Source of the DNA: DAOQAU01 sp964640325
GTDB lineage: Bacteria > Cyanobacteriota > Vampirovibrionia > Gastranaerophilales > Gastranaerophilaceae
Assembly: GCA_964640325.1 (NCBI GenBank)
Contig: CAZXID010000004.1
Span: forward strand, 16,686 to 80,685
DNA: 64,000 nucleotides
Reading direction: 5' to 3'
The translations under genes were made by a program, and so were the position numbers. The notes under the pieces are model-generated. The model searched no databases. It had not been told where the DNA came from and was given only the letters and a program-made list of their open reading frames with translations. This document shows, in pieces, positions 44,086 to 52,140 of this stretch. How positions within the stretch are numbered: the first letter of the stretch is position 1; the number at the start of each line of letters is the position of its first letter.

Positions 44086-45015
44086 ATGTCTGCTATTGAA
44101 GAAATAGAAGAATTACGGGAAATTTTAAAGTCTGATTCGTCAAACTATCAGGCAAGGCGAAGGCTTGCCGTTTTACTTCTTGATAGTGGCTTTAACGAAG
44201 AAGCGCTTAAACAGTTTTTGTTTTTGTCAGGGGTTTTCCCGACAGATGCCGGACTTTTTTACAATTTGGGAATTGTTTTTGAAAAATTAAAAAAACTTGA
44301 TAATGCAATACATTACTATAAAAAAGCGATAGAAATTTCGCCCGAGGAAACCGATTTTTACTATAATTTGGGGCTTGTTTATATTGACAAACAGGAATAC
44401 GATAAGGCAATAGACTGTTTCAAAAAAGTTCTGACAAAAGACAAAGACGATTCAAACAGTTATTTTAATCTGGGACTTTGTTTTGTAAAACAGGGGAAAG
44501 AAGAGCCTGCCGCAAAGTGTTTCAACAAGGCAATAGAATATAACCCTTATGATGTTTTTGCTTATTTTTATTTGGGTTACATCTACAAACAAAAGGGCGA
44601 AACCGAAGAAGCAAAGCACAAGTATTATAAAGTAATTGAAATTTGCCCTGAATACAGTTGGGCGTACTTTAACATCGCTTCTATTGCTTTCGAAGAAGGT
44701 GAAATTGATTTGGCGATAGAAAATTTGCAAAAAACTCTTGACTTGAACCCTTCAGATGTTGAAGCCTACAAAATTTATTCAAAAATTCTCATCAAGCTCG
44801 GGGAAATAGAAAAAGCGCAAAAAATGATTGAAAGAGCAATAGTGGAAAATCCTGATAAGGCCGATTTATACTACGTTTTAGCTCAAATATATAAACTTCA
44901 GGGGAATAATCAAGGGTATCTTAAGGGGCTCAAACATGCTCTTAAGCAGTATAAAACGCTTTCGTTTTCGCCAAAAGCGGTTAAGCAGGAATTAGATAAA
45001 GTAGAGGTAAAATAA
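44086..45015 (+). CDS. tetratricopeptide-repeat protein
   Basis: 309 aa from the ATG at 44086 (tggggaa upstream). At least seven tandem TPR units of 34 residues, for example AGLFYNLGIVFEKLKKLDNA and DFYYNLGLVYIDKQEYDKA. No signal peptide. TPR arrays hold protein complexes together; partner unknown. Its stop overlaps the pdxJ start by one base, a tight coupling. Confidence 0.9.
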   Translation: MSAIEEIEELREILKSDSSNYQARRRLAVLLLDSGFNEEALKQFLFLSGVFPTDAGLFYNLGIVFEKLKKLDNAIHYYKKAIEISPEETDFYYNLGLVYIDKQEYDKAIDCFKKVLTKDKDDSNSYFNLGLCFVKQGKEEPAAKCFNKAIEYNPYDVFAYFYLGYIYKQKGETEEAKHKYYKVIEICPEYSWAYFNIASIAFEEGEIDLAIENLQKTLDLNPSDVEAYKIYSKILIKLGEIEKAQKMIERAIVENPDKADLYYVLAQIYKLQGNNQGYLKGLKHALKQYKTLSFSPKAVKQELDKVEVK

Positions 45016-45725
45016 TGCTTTTAGGAATAAACATAGATCATATAGCAACATTGAGAAACGCAAGGGGTGGAGTTGAGCCTGACTTAATCGAATGTGCGCT
45101 TATCTGTGAAAAAGTTGGAGTTGACGGTATTACAACGCATTTAAGAGAAGATCGCAGACATATAAAAGATGAAGATGTTTGGGCATTGAAAAAGGTTTTA
45201 AAAACCCGCATGAATCTTGAAATGGCGATGACAGAAGAAATGCAAAAAATCGCGCTTGAATTAAGACCTTCAGCCTGCTGCATTGTGCCGGAAAAAAGAC
45301 AGGAGGTTACAACAGAAGGCGGTTTGGACGTTTTTTCTCAACTTGAGCGTGCAAGAAAATTCGTAAAACCGCTTAACGATGTGGGAATTATCGTAAGTCT
45401 TTTTATCAATCCTGATGAAAAACAGGTAAGGGCTGCTTTTGAAACAGGAGCAGAGTTTATTGAACTCCATACGGGGGCTTACTCGGAGGCCTTTGGCGGC
45501 AACAATGAAGCGGCGGAATTTTTAAAACTTAAAAATTCCGCCCAATTGGCCCAATCTTTGGGGCTAAAAGTAAATGCCGGACACGGACTTAATTACAAAA
45601 ACGTCCACAGGATGAAAGAAATACCAAATCTTGTTGAGCTCAATATAGGACACAGCATCATTTCAAGGGCAGTTTATGTAGGTTTAGAAAAAGCGGTAAA
45701 AGAAATGAAAGAGTTGGTTAAATAA
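45015..45725 (+). CDS. pdxJ: pyridoxine 5'-phosphate synthase
   Basis: 236 aa, full length. GINIDHIATLRNARGG at the start, GITTHLREDRRHI, VSLFINPDEKQ, IELHTGAYSEAF and NAGHGLNYKNV carry the active-site residues. It makes pyridoxine phosphate in the DXP-dependent route, so pdxA should exist elsewhere. A perfect palindrome with 14-bp arms lies inside the gene (45512-45542), encoding EFLKLKNSAQ. Confidence 0.96.
   Translation: MLLGINIDHIATLRNARGGVEPDLIECALICEKVGVDGITTHLREDRRHIKDEDVWALKKVLKTRMNLEMAMTEEMQKIALELRPSACCIVPEKRQEVTTEGGLDVFSQLERARKFVKPLNDVGIIVSLFINPDEKQVRAAFETGAEFIELHTGAYSEAFGGNNEAAEFLKLKNSAQLAQSLGLKVNAGHGLNYKNVHRMKEIPNLVELNIGHSIISRAVYVGLEKAVKEMKELVK
45512..45542. repeat. perfect palindrome inside pdxJ
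   Basis: 14-bp arms GGCGGAATTTTTAA / TTAAAAATTCCGCC, 3-nt loop. Confidence 0.75.
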
Positions 45726-46040
45726 ATGAAATCTAAAGAAAAAATAGTAAAAGAAATGCAGCTAGTAGTCGAGCAAATGCGACTTGACGATATTGAAGAA
45801 AATCCTGATATAGTAAATGATTTTTTTGATTGCGATTGTTGCGGAAAGTTTAAATGTCTTGCGGGTTCAATTCAATACGGTGATTACAGGCTTTGTAACG
45901 ACTGCGTACTTTATGCGGAACTAGGATTTGAACTTAAAACAATAAAATCAGTTGATGATTTAATCAAGGCAATGGAAGACAAAAAGCTTGAGGAAGTTTG
46001 CGAATTTATCCGTCAAGATAAGCTTGCGCAAAACAATTAA
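45726..46040 (+). CDS. small Cys-rich (zinc-ribbon-like) protein
   Basis: 104 aa. A cluster of Cys at 36, 38, 39, 44, 57 and 60 (CDCCGKFKC ... CNDC) probably binds zinc; the flanks are helical and acidic. It starts directly after the pdxJ stop. Similar small zinc-ribbons act in transcription or as scaffolds; nothing more specific can be said. Confidence 0.6.
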   Translation: MKSKEKIVKEMQLVVEQMRLDDIEENPDIVNDFFDCDCCGKFKCLAGSIQYGDYRLCNDCVLYAELGFELKTIKSVDDLIKAMEDKKLEEVCEFIRQDKLAQNN

Positions 46041-46104
46041 ATTTCATCCAAACGTATAGTTTTTTGTGTTAAAAATCTGTGATAATGTTTGAAAAGGATG
46101 AAAT

Positions 46105-47169
46105 ATGAAACTGGTTTCGACAGAAGAGATAATAAATTATAAAATATTGCCGTTCAATATTTATTCGGAGTTTGGCGAAAAACTTTTTTCCGCAGGAGAG
46201 GTTTTGACGCCGGGAAAGCTTTTGCAGCTTCGTCATATGACAGTTCTTTACAGGGATGATGAGATTAAGGAAATACCGACCGAAGCCAGAGTTGTTGAGG
46301 CAAAGCCTGTTGAAAAAGAAGTTAAGCCTGAAAAACCCAAAGTTGTTGTTGAAGTTTTTGACATGAATCCTTCAAGCAAGATTACAAAAACAAAACTTTC
46401 TGTTGATGATATAGATATTATGAGCTACAAAGGGCCTGTTAACAAAAGGGCCAAAATCGATCCCCAAACTCAAATTAAGATTAAGGCATTTTATAACAAT
46501 ATTCTTGAAATGATGGAAGAAAAACCGCCGATTGAAATGCTTGGGATGTTTGCAAATGTCCGCGATAAAATAATTCAGGATATTATATTTGAAAATAACG
46601 ATGTATTTCTATTTTCCCAGCTTAAATTACTCGGTGAATACAAAAAGTGCCATGCTCTTAATACAGCAATTTTGTCCGGTGCCGTTGCAAAGAAAATGGG
46701 GCTTAGCGAAGATTTGATAAATGATGTTGTTCTTGCAGGGTTGTTGCATGACATAGGAAAGACAAAGGTTCCGCAAGATTTGCTTTTAAAAAGTAATCTT
46801 TCAAGTTATGAGCAAAAAGCTATTCAAAATCATACGAGGATAGGTTATAAGATAATCAGGCATGAAATGGATTTGCCTGAAAATATTGCACGCGCAGCAC
46901 TTGAGCATCATGAAAATAATGACGGTTCGGGATACCCCGCAGGGAAGTCAGGAGAAACGATAAATGTCGAAACTCAAATAATAAATGTTTGTAACTGTTT
47001 TGACAATATAACTTCAAACCGAACTGAATTTAATATTAAAAATATTAAAGAGGCTCTTAGAATAATGCTTCAACTGGGCACAAGAAAGTTTTCCGCAGAG
47101 GCGCTTTATACTTTTATTCATATGTTCAGTTACAATGATACGGTAAATTTTGAAGAAATGCTTTTGTAG
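46105..47169 (+). CDS. HD-GYP domain protein, putative c-di-GMP phosphodiesterase
   Basis: 354 aa. A variable N-terminal part with Pro/Lys/Val-rich linker (residues about 70-95) precedes an HD-GYP domain: LLHDIGKTKVP, NHTRIGYKII, and HHENNDGSGYPAG, which keeps the GYP signature. HD-GYP enzymes degrade cyclic-di-GMP and so favour motility over attachment. YajQ (29068) may be a c-di-GMP reader. The Shine-Dalgarno is modest (aaaagga). Confidence 0.88.
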   Translation: MKLVSTEEIINYKILPFNIYSEFGEKLFSAGEVLTPGKLLQLRHMTVLYRDDEIKEIPTEARVVEAKPVEKEVKPEKPKVVVEVFDMNPSSKITKTKLSVDDIDIMSYKGPVNKRAKIDPQTQIKIKAFYNNILEMMEEKPPIEMLGMFANVRDKIIQDIIFENNDVFLFSQLKLLGEYKKCHALNTAILSGAVAKKMGLSEDLINDVVLAGLLHDIGKTKVPQDLLLKSNLSSYEQKAIQNHTRIGYKIIRHEMDLPENIARAALEHHENNDGSGYPAGKSGETINVETQIINVCNCFDNITSNRTEFNIKNIKEALRIMLQLGTRKFSAEALYTFIHMFSYNDTVNFEEMLL

Positions 47170-47721
47170 TCAAATCCAGTAAATAAAAAGCATTCCCAGA
47201 GTACATACGGCAAAAAGAATTATGAAAATTGCCACTATTTTTGCAAAAGAATCCGGAGTGCTGATTTCTTCTTGAATATCTATTCGTTTCAAAATTTGCT
47301 TGGAAAAATCTGTTTTTGAATTGTTTTTTATTCTTTCAAAAGAATTATGCAGCGTTTTTTCGAATTCGTAAAGTTTTTCTATTTCTTGCCTTGCTTTCGG
47401 GTTAGAAATTACATATTTTTTAATTTTAATATTTTCTTCATCGGAGAGTTCATTATCGATGTAAGCGGAGAGATTAGCTTTAAATTCACTGTAATGGGGA
47501 GTTTCGGAAGATTCTTTATCGGGAATTTCCACTGTGGCAACTTTTTCGTGCACTTCCTTAAGACTTTCGACCATTTTTTTAAGTGTTTCAAATTTTGCTC
47601 TGCATGTAGGACAAATATCAAGATGAGCCTTGACAAATTGCTTTAGCTGTTGATTTAGCCTGTCATCAAGATAAAAGGATAAAAGGGCGCTTACTTGTGT
47701 GCAAGTGAGATTTATTGTCAT
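47170..47721 (-). CDS. anti-sigma factor with zinc-finger domain
   Basis: 183 aa. N-terminal zinc anti-sigma motif HX3CX2C (His33, Cys37, Cys40); a second helical domain around 75-130; one membrane helix at the C-terminus (FAKIVAIFIILFAVCTLGML). It holds the adjacent ECF sigma factor at the inner membrane until a signal releases it. The genes are 11 bp apart and in one operon. Confidence 0.85.
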   Translation of the reverse strand: MTINLTCTQVSALLSFYLDDRLNQQLKQFVKAHLDICPTCRAKFETLKKMVESLKEVHEKVATVEIPDKESSETPHYSEFKANLSAYIDNELSDEENIKIKKYVISNPKARQEIEKLYEFEKTLHNSFERIKNNSKTDFSKQILKRIDIQEEISTPDSFAKIVAIFIILFAVCTLGMLFIYWI

Positions 47722-47732
47722 AATTTTCTCCT

Positions 47733-48320
47733 TTATATATAGTGTTTAAGTCCGTCTTGAAGTTTTTCTCTTGCCCTTGCTATTCTTGATTTAACAGTTC
47801 CTACATTTGTGTTTGTGGCATTTGCAATTTCTTCATAACTTAAGCCCTGGAGTTCTCTCAATATAATTGCAATTCTAAAATGATCGGGCAGATTTTGGAT
47901 TTCTTCTTTTATAAGCCTGTCTAATTCCGAGGACATGATTTTTTCCATAGGCCGGCTTTTTGTGTCGGGTATTTGTGTGTGATAAAAGTTTTCGCTTTCT
48001 TCCCCGTCTATTGAAATTGTTTCGGGCCTGCGGGTTGATTTTCGTAGGTCATCGTAAAAAAGATTTGTTATAATTTGATTTAGCCAACTTTTGAATGTCT
48101 TTGGATTCTTGAGATTAGCAAGTCCTCTTGCCATTCTCAAAAGCGCTTCTTGGGTCAAATCGGCTATATTCTCACGTTTTCTGCTCAGGTAAGAAAACGC
48201 CGCAAAAATATTTTTCTGTTCTCTTTTAATGAGTTCTTCAAGCGCTTTATAATCACTTTTTTGGGAAAGCAGTATAAGTTCTTCCAAAGGAATTTTTTTA
48301 TACGGTAATTTCCCAAGCAT
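47733..48320 (-). CDS. ECF-type RNA polymerase sigma factor
   Basis: 195 aa from the ATG at 48320; a GTG one codon earlier is a possible start (aaggag upstream). Sigma region 2 (ALEELIKREQKNIFAAFSYLS, key AxxxLxxR...F) with ADLTQEALLRMARGL, and region 4 (LPDHFRIAIILRELQGLSYEEIA...VGTVKSRIARAREKL) are clear. Paired with its anti-sigma gene downstream. Trigger and regulon unknown. Confidence 0.92.
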   Translation of the reverse strand: MLGKLPYKKIPLEELILLSQKSDYKALEELIKREQKNIFAAFSYLSRKRENIADLTQEALLRMARGLANLKNPKTFKSWLNQIITNLFYDDLRKSTRRPETISIDGEESENFYHTQIPDTKSRPMEKIMSSELDRLIKEEIQNLPDHFRIAIILRELQGLSYEEIANATNTNVGTVKSRIARAREKLQDGLKHYI

Positions 48321-48432
48321 CACTTTTTTTTCTCCTTAAAACATTTGAAGACCACTGTTTAAGATTTTAATTAATTCTTATGGAAATTTGCTTACTCTTT
48401 GTTATATAATCAGTTAGGGGATTTATCAAAGA

Positions 48433-48685
48433 GCATGCGGAAAAGTCTGATTTTCCGAAAATCGAGACTTTCCCGCATGCGACCTTAGAAGTGTAAAAAC
48501 CTTGCCAGCTGCGGGACAGCCGGCGGCAGGGTTTGAAACCGGACAGCGGATTTTCGGTAGAGTGAGTGAAACGAAACTCGTCAGGTGTGGCGAAACCACG
48601 CTTTCGCCACACCCCGAATAATCCAAGACATCAGAGTTTACAGGAAAAAGGTCTCTTTTTCCGTAAACTCGAAAGGAAGATTATA
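48433..48685 (+). promoter_or_regulatory. structured leader RNA (recurrent element, thiE copy)
   Basis: Begins with a nearly perfect hairpin (48433-48480) whose arms start GCATGCGG. Then GACCTTAGAAGTG (48481-48493), helix ACCTTGCC/GGCAGGGT (48499-48506 with 48525-48532) enclosing GCTG-cggga-CAGC, and TGAAACCGGACAGCGGA (48534-48550). Two further hairpins follow: GGTGTGGCG/CGCCACACC (48584-48613) and GAGTTTACAGGAAAAAG with its complement (48634-48670), the last ending 1 nt before the ribosome site. This is not a TPP riboswitch: the CTGAGA motif is absent. Confidence 0.75.
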
Positions 48686-49762
48686 TTGAAGAGAATAATC
48701 GACGCCAATTTAAACAGAGCCGCGGAAGCAGCAAGAATTTTAGAAGAAATTGCACGGTTTTTGCTTGATGATGAAGCTTTGGTAGAAAAATTAAAAAATA
48801 TAAGACATAAAATCTGCGCTTTCCAGCAGGAAGATTATGATAAATGCCTTAAATCAAGAGACACTCAAAATGACGTCGGCGTTGATATTTTAAATCCTAC
48901 AAAAAGAGCTGATGTTGAAGATATTTTCAAGGCAAACATCAAAAGGCTTCAGCAGGCACTGAGGACTTTGGCGGAGTATTCAGGACAAAGCCCTGAAATT
49001 GTAAAAGTTTTTGAAAAATTAAGATACAATTCCTACACTTTAGAAAAAATTATGTGGGAAAAATTAAAAGAGAAGTTTAATTTTATTAAGCTGGCGGATA
49101 AAAAATTATATTTGGTTACAAATTCGGACAAATTTGAAACGCAAGACGAATTTTTGGATGCGATAGCTTCAGCACTTGAAGGCGGGGTTGAGATTGTCCA
49201 GCTGAGAGAAAAAATAATGAGTGCAAAAAAAATAATTGAGCTGGGCAAAAAAGTCAAACAGCTTTGTGCGCAATACGGAGCAATTTTTATAGTAAACGAC
49301 AGGGTTGATATAGCAATGCTTTTGCAAGCTGAAGGGGTTCATTTGGGGCAAGACGATTTGGATATAAAATCAGCAAGAGCGCTTGTCGGGGAATCAATGA
49401 TTATAGGTGTTTCTACGCACGCACCCGAACAGGCTCTAAAGGCGGTGGAAGATGGTGCGGATTATATCGGTGTCGGACCTATTTTTGAAACCCCTACAAA
49501 GCAAGGCAGAAAAGCAGTCGGGCTTGAATATGTGAAATGGGCGGCTGAAAATATTGAAATCCCCTTTTTTGCAATCGGAGGAATTGATAAGGAAAATGTC
49601 GGTGAAGTTTTGAAATCGGGCGCAAAAAGAGTAGCCGTTGTGAGGGCAATCGTAAGCTCCAAATCGCCTCAAAAAGCGGCAAAAGATTTTTCAAAATTTA
49701 TAAATAATGCTATAATAAAAAAAGAAGAGAGAAAAGAAAGAGCAAATCATGAAAAAAGTTAA
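48686..49762 (+). CDS. thiE: two-domain thiamine-phosphate synthase (ThiD2-ThiE)
   Basis: 358 aa from the TTG at 48686, with aaaggaaga six bases upstream; ATG-initiated extensions would run through the leader hairpins. The N-terminal domain (about 1-150) is the ThiD2-like helical region seen fused to ThiE in cyanobacteria. The C-terminal half is a complete ThiE barrel: LYLVTNSD, VEIVQLREK, FIVNDRVDIAM, GVHLGQDD, IGVSTH, YIGVGPIFETPTK and FAIGGID. It joins HMP-PP and thiazole phosphate to give thiamine phosphate. The 3' end overlaps the prepilin gene by 14 bp. Confidence 0.93.
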   Translation: MKRIIDANLNRAAEAARILEEIARFLLDDEALVEKLKNIRHKICAFQQEDYDKCLKSRDTQNDVGVDILNPTKRADVEDIFKANIKRLQQALRTLAEYSGQSPEIVKVFEKLRYNSYTLEKIMWEKLKEKFNFIKLADKKLYLVTNSDKFETQDEFLDAIASALEGGVEIVQLREKIMSAKKIIELGKKVKQLCAQYGAIFIVNDRVDIAMLLQAEGVHLGQDDLDIKSARALVGESMIIGVSTHAPEQALKAVEDGADYIGVGPIFETPTKQGRKAVGLEYVKWAAENIEIPFFAIGGIDKENVGEVLKSGAKRVAVVRAIVSSKSPQKAAKDFSKFINNAIIKKEERKERANHEKS

Positions 49763-50504
49763 AGGTTTTACGCTTGCAGAGGTTTTGATAACTCTTACAA
49801 TTATAGGGGTTGTGGCGGCTTTGACCATACCAAATTTGATTGCCAGTTATCAAAAACAGCAGTATGTAACGCAATTAAAAAAGGTCTACACAGAAATTTC
49901 TCAGGCAATAAAACTTATGATGGCAGATGAAGGCGTGAATAAGTTAACAGATTCCGATATTTTATATTGTGATACTAGTGCAGGATGTGATTATAATGAA
50001 GCAATTCAAAGATTAAGAAATGATTTTTTAAAAAAATATTTTAAAGTTATAAAAGATTGCGGAGCAGAAAAACCATCAACATGCTTTGCGGATAAATATA
50101 AATCTATTGACGGTAGCACCGAAAGTTCAGCCTCATGTGACTGTAGTGTTATTATTGCAAGCGGTGCAAGTATTTGTCTATTCAATATATCAGAAAAATA
50201 CCGCGCAGGGGGCTTTGTTGTTGATATAAACGGACCAAAACCTCCAAATATAGTAGGCCGTGATTTTTTCAGTTTTTCATATTACTATGACGGGTCTTTA
50301 GATGAAAGTATTACTCCCGAATGCAGAAAAGGAATTGCTAATGCAAGTGGGCTCTGTTCCAACTTTGGATCTAATGCGCACGAAGCAAGAGAAGAATATT
50401 TCAATAATGGCAGAGGAGGGCAACCAGGTTGTTTAGGAAATAGTTACAGCGCTATTGGGTGTTTTGCTAAAATTCTAAATGACAACTGGAAAATGGATTA
50501 TTAA
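49749..50504 (+). CDS. type IV pilin-like (prepilin) protein
   Basis: 251 aa. Prepilin cleavage/methylation signature KGFTLAEVLITLTIIG at 5-20, followed by the hydrophobic helix and a large Cys-rich soluble head (CDTSAGCDY, CFADKYK, CDCSVI). The leader peptidase would cut after Gly6, leaving Phe1 with Glu5. It may be a major or minor pilin or a secretion pseudopilin. Its start lies inside the end of thiE. The head sequence is not recognised. Confidence 0.88.
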   Translation: MKKVKGFTLAEVLITLTIIGVVAALTIPNLIASYQKQQYVTQLKKVYTEISQAIKLMMADEGVNKLTDSDILYCDTSAGCDYNEAIQRLRNDFLKKYFKVIKDCGAEKPSTCFADKYKSIDGSTESSASCDCSVIIASGASICLFNISEKYRAGGFVVDINGPKPPNIVGRDFFSFSYYYDGSLDESITPECRKGIANASGLCSNFGSNAHEAREEYFNNGRGGQPGCLGNSYSAIGCFAKILNDNWKMDY

Positions 50505-50604
50505 CCCCGTCGTTGCGAGGGGGTAAATGTATTCTTGATATTTGCTAAAGTCACTTGCGTCGTTGCGAGGGGTTGAAAACCCCGTGGCAATCTGTCCTAC
50601 TTGC
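50505..50604. repeat. palindromic repeat pair after the prepilin gene
   Basis: Two 'cgttgcgagggg' copies with 'ccccgtggcaatc', related to units at 20125 and 40047. Confidence 0.6.
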
Positions 50605-50607
50605 TAT

Positions 50608-52014
50608 TTAATTCTTTATCCTCTCAACAAATTTAACAGCTTCTTCTTGTGTTTGAATTTCGCCTGAAAGCTGGGCTTCGTGAAGCTTTTTGATTATTTC
50701 GCCCAGTTCTTTTGAAGGTTTTATGTTTAAAATTTCCATTATCTCATCACCTGAGAGCAATTTTGGCAATGGTTTAAGCTCACCTTTTATTTTGAGGTAA
50801 AACTCTAAAAGCAAGTTCAAATCCGAGATGTTTTTGTTTACTATTTCATCTGTAATCTCAATTCCCCTTGCGGAATACCTATCTGCCATTGCAAGAATAA
50901 TAATATCAATCGCATCATCTTTCATTTTTCTGACAAATCGCATATAAAGTTTTTCGTTTATTTCAGGGTTTTTAACCACATGTGATGGGTAAATATGAAG
51001 TTTAATCATCCTTGAAATGTATTCGATTTGTTTTTTGGAAAATTTATTTTTTTTCAAAAATTCGGCCGCCATTTTAGCGCCCAAATCGTCGTGTTTGATA
51101 AATCTGTGTCTGCCAGTGTTTTCTTCAATTGTCCAAGTTTGGAATTTTCCTATGTCGTGTAAAAACCCTGCAAATTTTAAATGCGCAAGCCTTGAAGACC
51201 CGCCAAAATCATGTTTCTCGAGGTGCGACTTAACTTCATTTGAACTTTCTTCATAGATTTTTTGAATTTGTCTTACTATTTCAATCGAATGATCAAAAAG
51301 GTTCAAATGGTGGTGCGAATTGGGCGGGACTTTCTTTAAATCTTTTATTATAGGTAAAATTTCTTCCAAAAGTTCTGATTTGTCCATTTTAATAAGAATT
51401 TGACTGCTGAATCTTCCTTCAAATAAGCGCAGAAGCTCGTAATTTATGCGCTCAACGGCAGGTTGTTGTATTTTGGCAGCATGGCAAGTGATAATTTTTT
51501 GAAGCCCGTCATCGATTTCAAATCCTAAAATAGCTCCAAACCTATAAGCGCGAAGCAGTCTTAAAGGGTCGTCCACAAAATTTTGCTCTGATATGTGTTT
51601 AATTTTTTTGTTTTCTAAATCTTTAATCCCGCCTGTTATATCTATTATTTCAAGAGTTTTTAAATTTATCGCGACAGAATTTATCGTCAAATCCCTGCGT
51701 TTTAAATCATCTTCTATAGAGTTTCCAATGGGATTTGCTATATCAATATAATTAATTTTGTCTTTTAAGACAAGCCTGTAAATTCTATTTTCTTCATCCA
51801 GTGGAACAAAAGTCGCGTCAATATTTCTTGCAAGATTTTGCGCAAAATCTTTTGCGTGAATTTTATCTACGACAATGTCTTTATCAAAGTTTTTCAGCCC
51901 CAGATAAAAATCCCTTATAGTGCCTCCTACAAGGTAAATTTGCACATCTTTAGAATAGGCTTTGATTTTTTTTATAATTTCGTCTTTTTTAATTTTTTCA
52001 ATTACTGTATTCAT
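50608..52014 (-). CDS. cca: CCA-adding tRNA nucleotidyltransferase family protein
   Basis: 468 aa. Nucleotidyltransferase head: GGTIRD at 30-35 and catalytic D44 and D46 in NFDKDIVV; the RRDLTINSVAINL and DDPLRLLRAYRFGAILGFEID segments bind tRNA and nucleotide (key RRD and RLLRAxR). An HD domain follows (HDIGKFQTW). It adds or repairs the 3' CCA; a poly(A) polymerase role cannot be excluded. A 20-nt perfect palindrome at 51832-51851 lies in the coding sequence. Confidence 0.9.
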   Translation of the reverse strand: MNTVIEKIKKDEIIKKIKAYSKDVQIYLVGGTIRDFYLGLKNFDKDIVVDKIHAKDFAQNLARNIDATFVPLDEENRIYRLVLKDKINYIDIANPIGNSIEDDLKRRDLTINSVAINLKTLEIIDITGGIKDLENKKIKHISEQNFVDDPLRLLRAYRFGAILGFEIDDGLQKIITCHAAKIQQPAVERINYELLRLFEGRFSSQILIKMDKSELLEEILPIIKDLKKVPPNSHHHLNLFDHSIEIVRQIQKIYEESSNEVKSHLEKHDFGGSSRLAHLKFAGFLHDIGKFQTWTIEENTGRHRFIKHDDLGAKMAAEFLKKNKFSKKQIEYISRMIKLHIYPSHVVKNPEINEKLYMRFVRKMKDDAIDIIILAMADRYSARGIEITDEIVNKNISDLNLLLEFYLKIKGELKPLPKLLSGDEIMEILNIKPSKELGEIIKKLHEAQLSGEIQTQEEAVKFVERIKN

Positions 52015-52030
52015 ATTTTTACCCTTTTTA

Positions 52031-52140
52031 CGTCACCCTGAACTTGTTTCAGGGTCGCATGGTCGTTCGCCTTCATGATGTTGGGTTAGAAAACCCAACC
52101 TACTATTTCATTTACCCCCTGAATCGAGTTCAGCATGACG
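52031..52140. repeat. composite palindromic repeats between cca and rsmE
   Basis: Three units: 'ccctgaacttgtttcaggg', TTGGGTTagaaAACCCAA (52081-52098) and 'cctgaatcgagttcagcatg'. All three repeat families meet here. Confidence 0.72.

Noticed and set aside
48367..48626. Antisense open frames over the gatB and thiE leaders that share a peptide like PLSGxxPxRRLSRSxxGF
   Set aside because: The similarity is the mirror of the conserved sense RNA element. The frames have no ribosome site, and the RNA helices explain the conservation better.
48433..48685. TPP riboswitch before thiE
   Set aside because: The CTGAGA and related TPP core strings are missing, and the same element precedes atpD and gatB, which are not thiamine genes.
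48566..48685. A 40-residue N-terminal extension of ThiE
   Set aside because: It would be translated through two strong leader hairpins, lacks homology, and a TTG at 48686 has a well-placed ribosome site.
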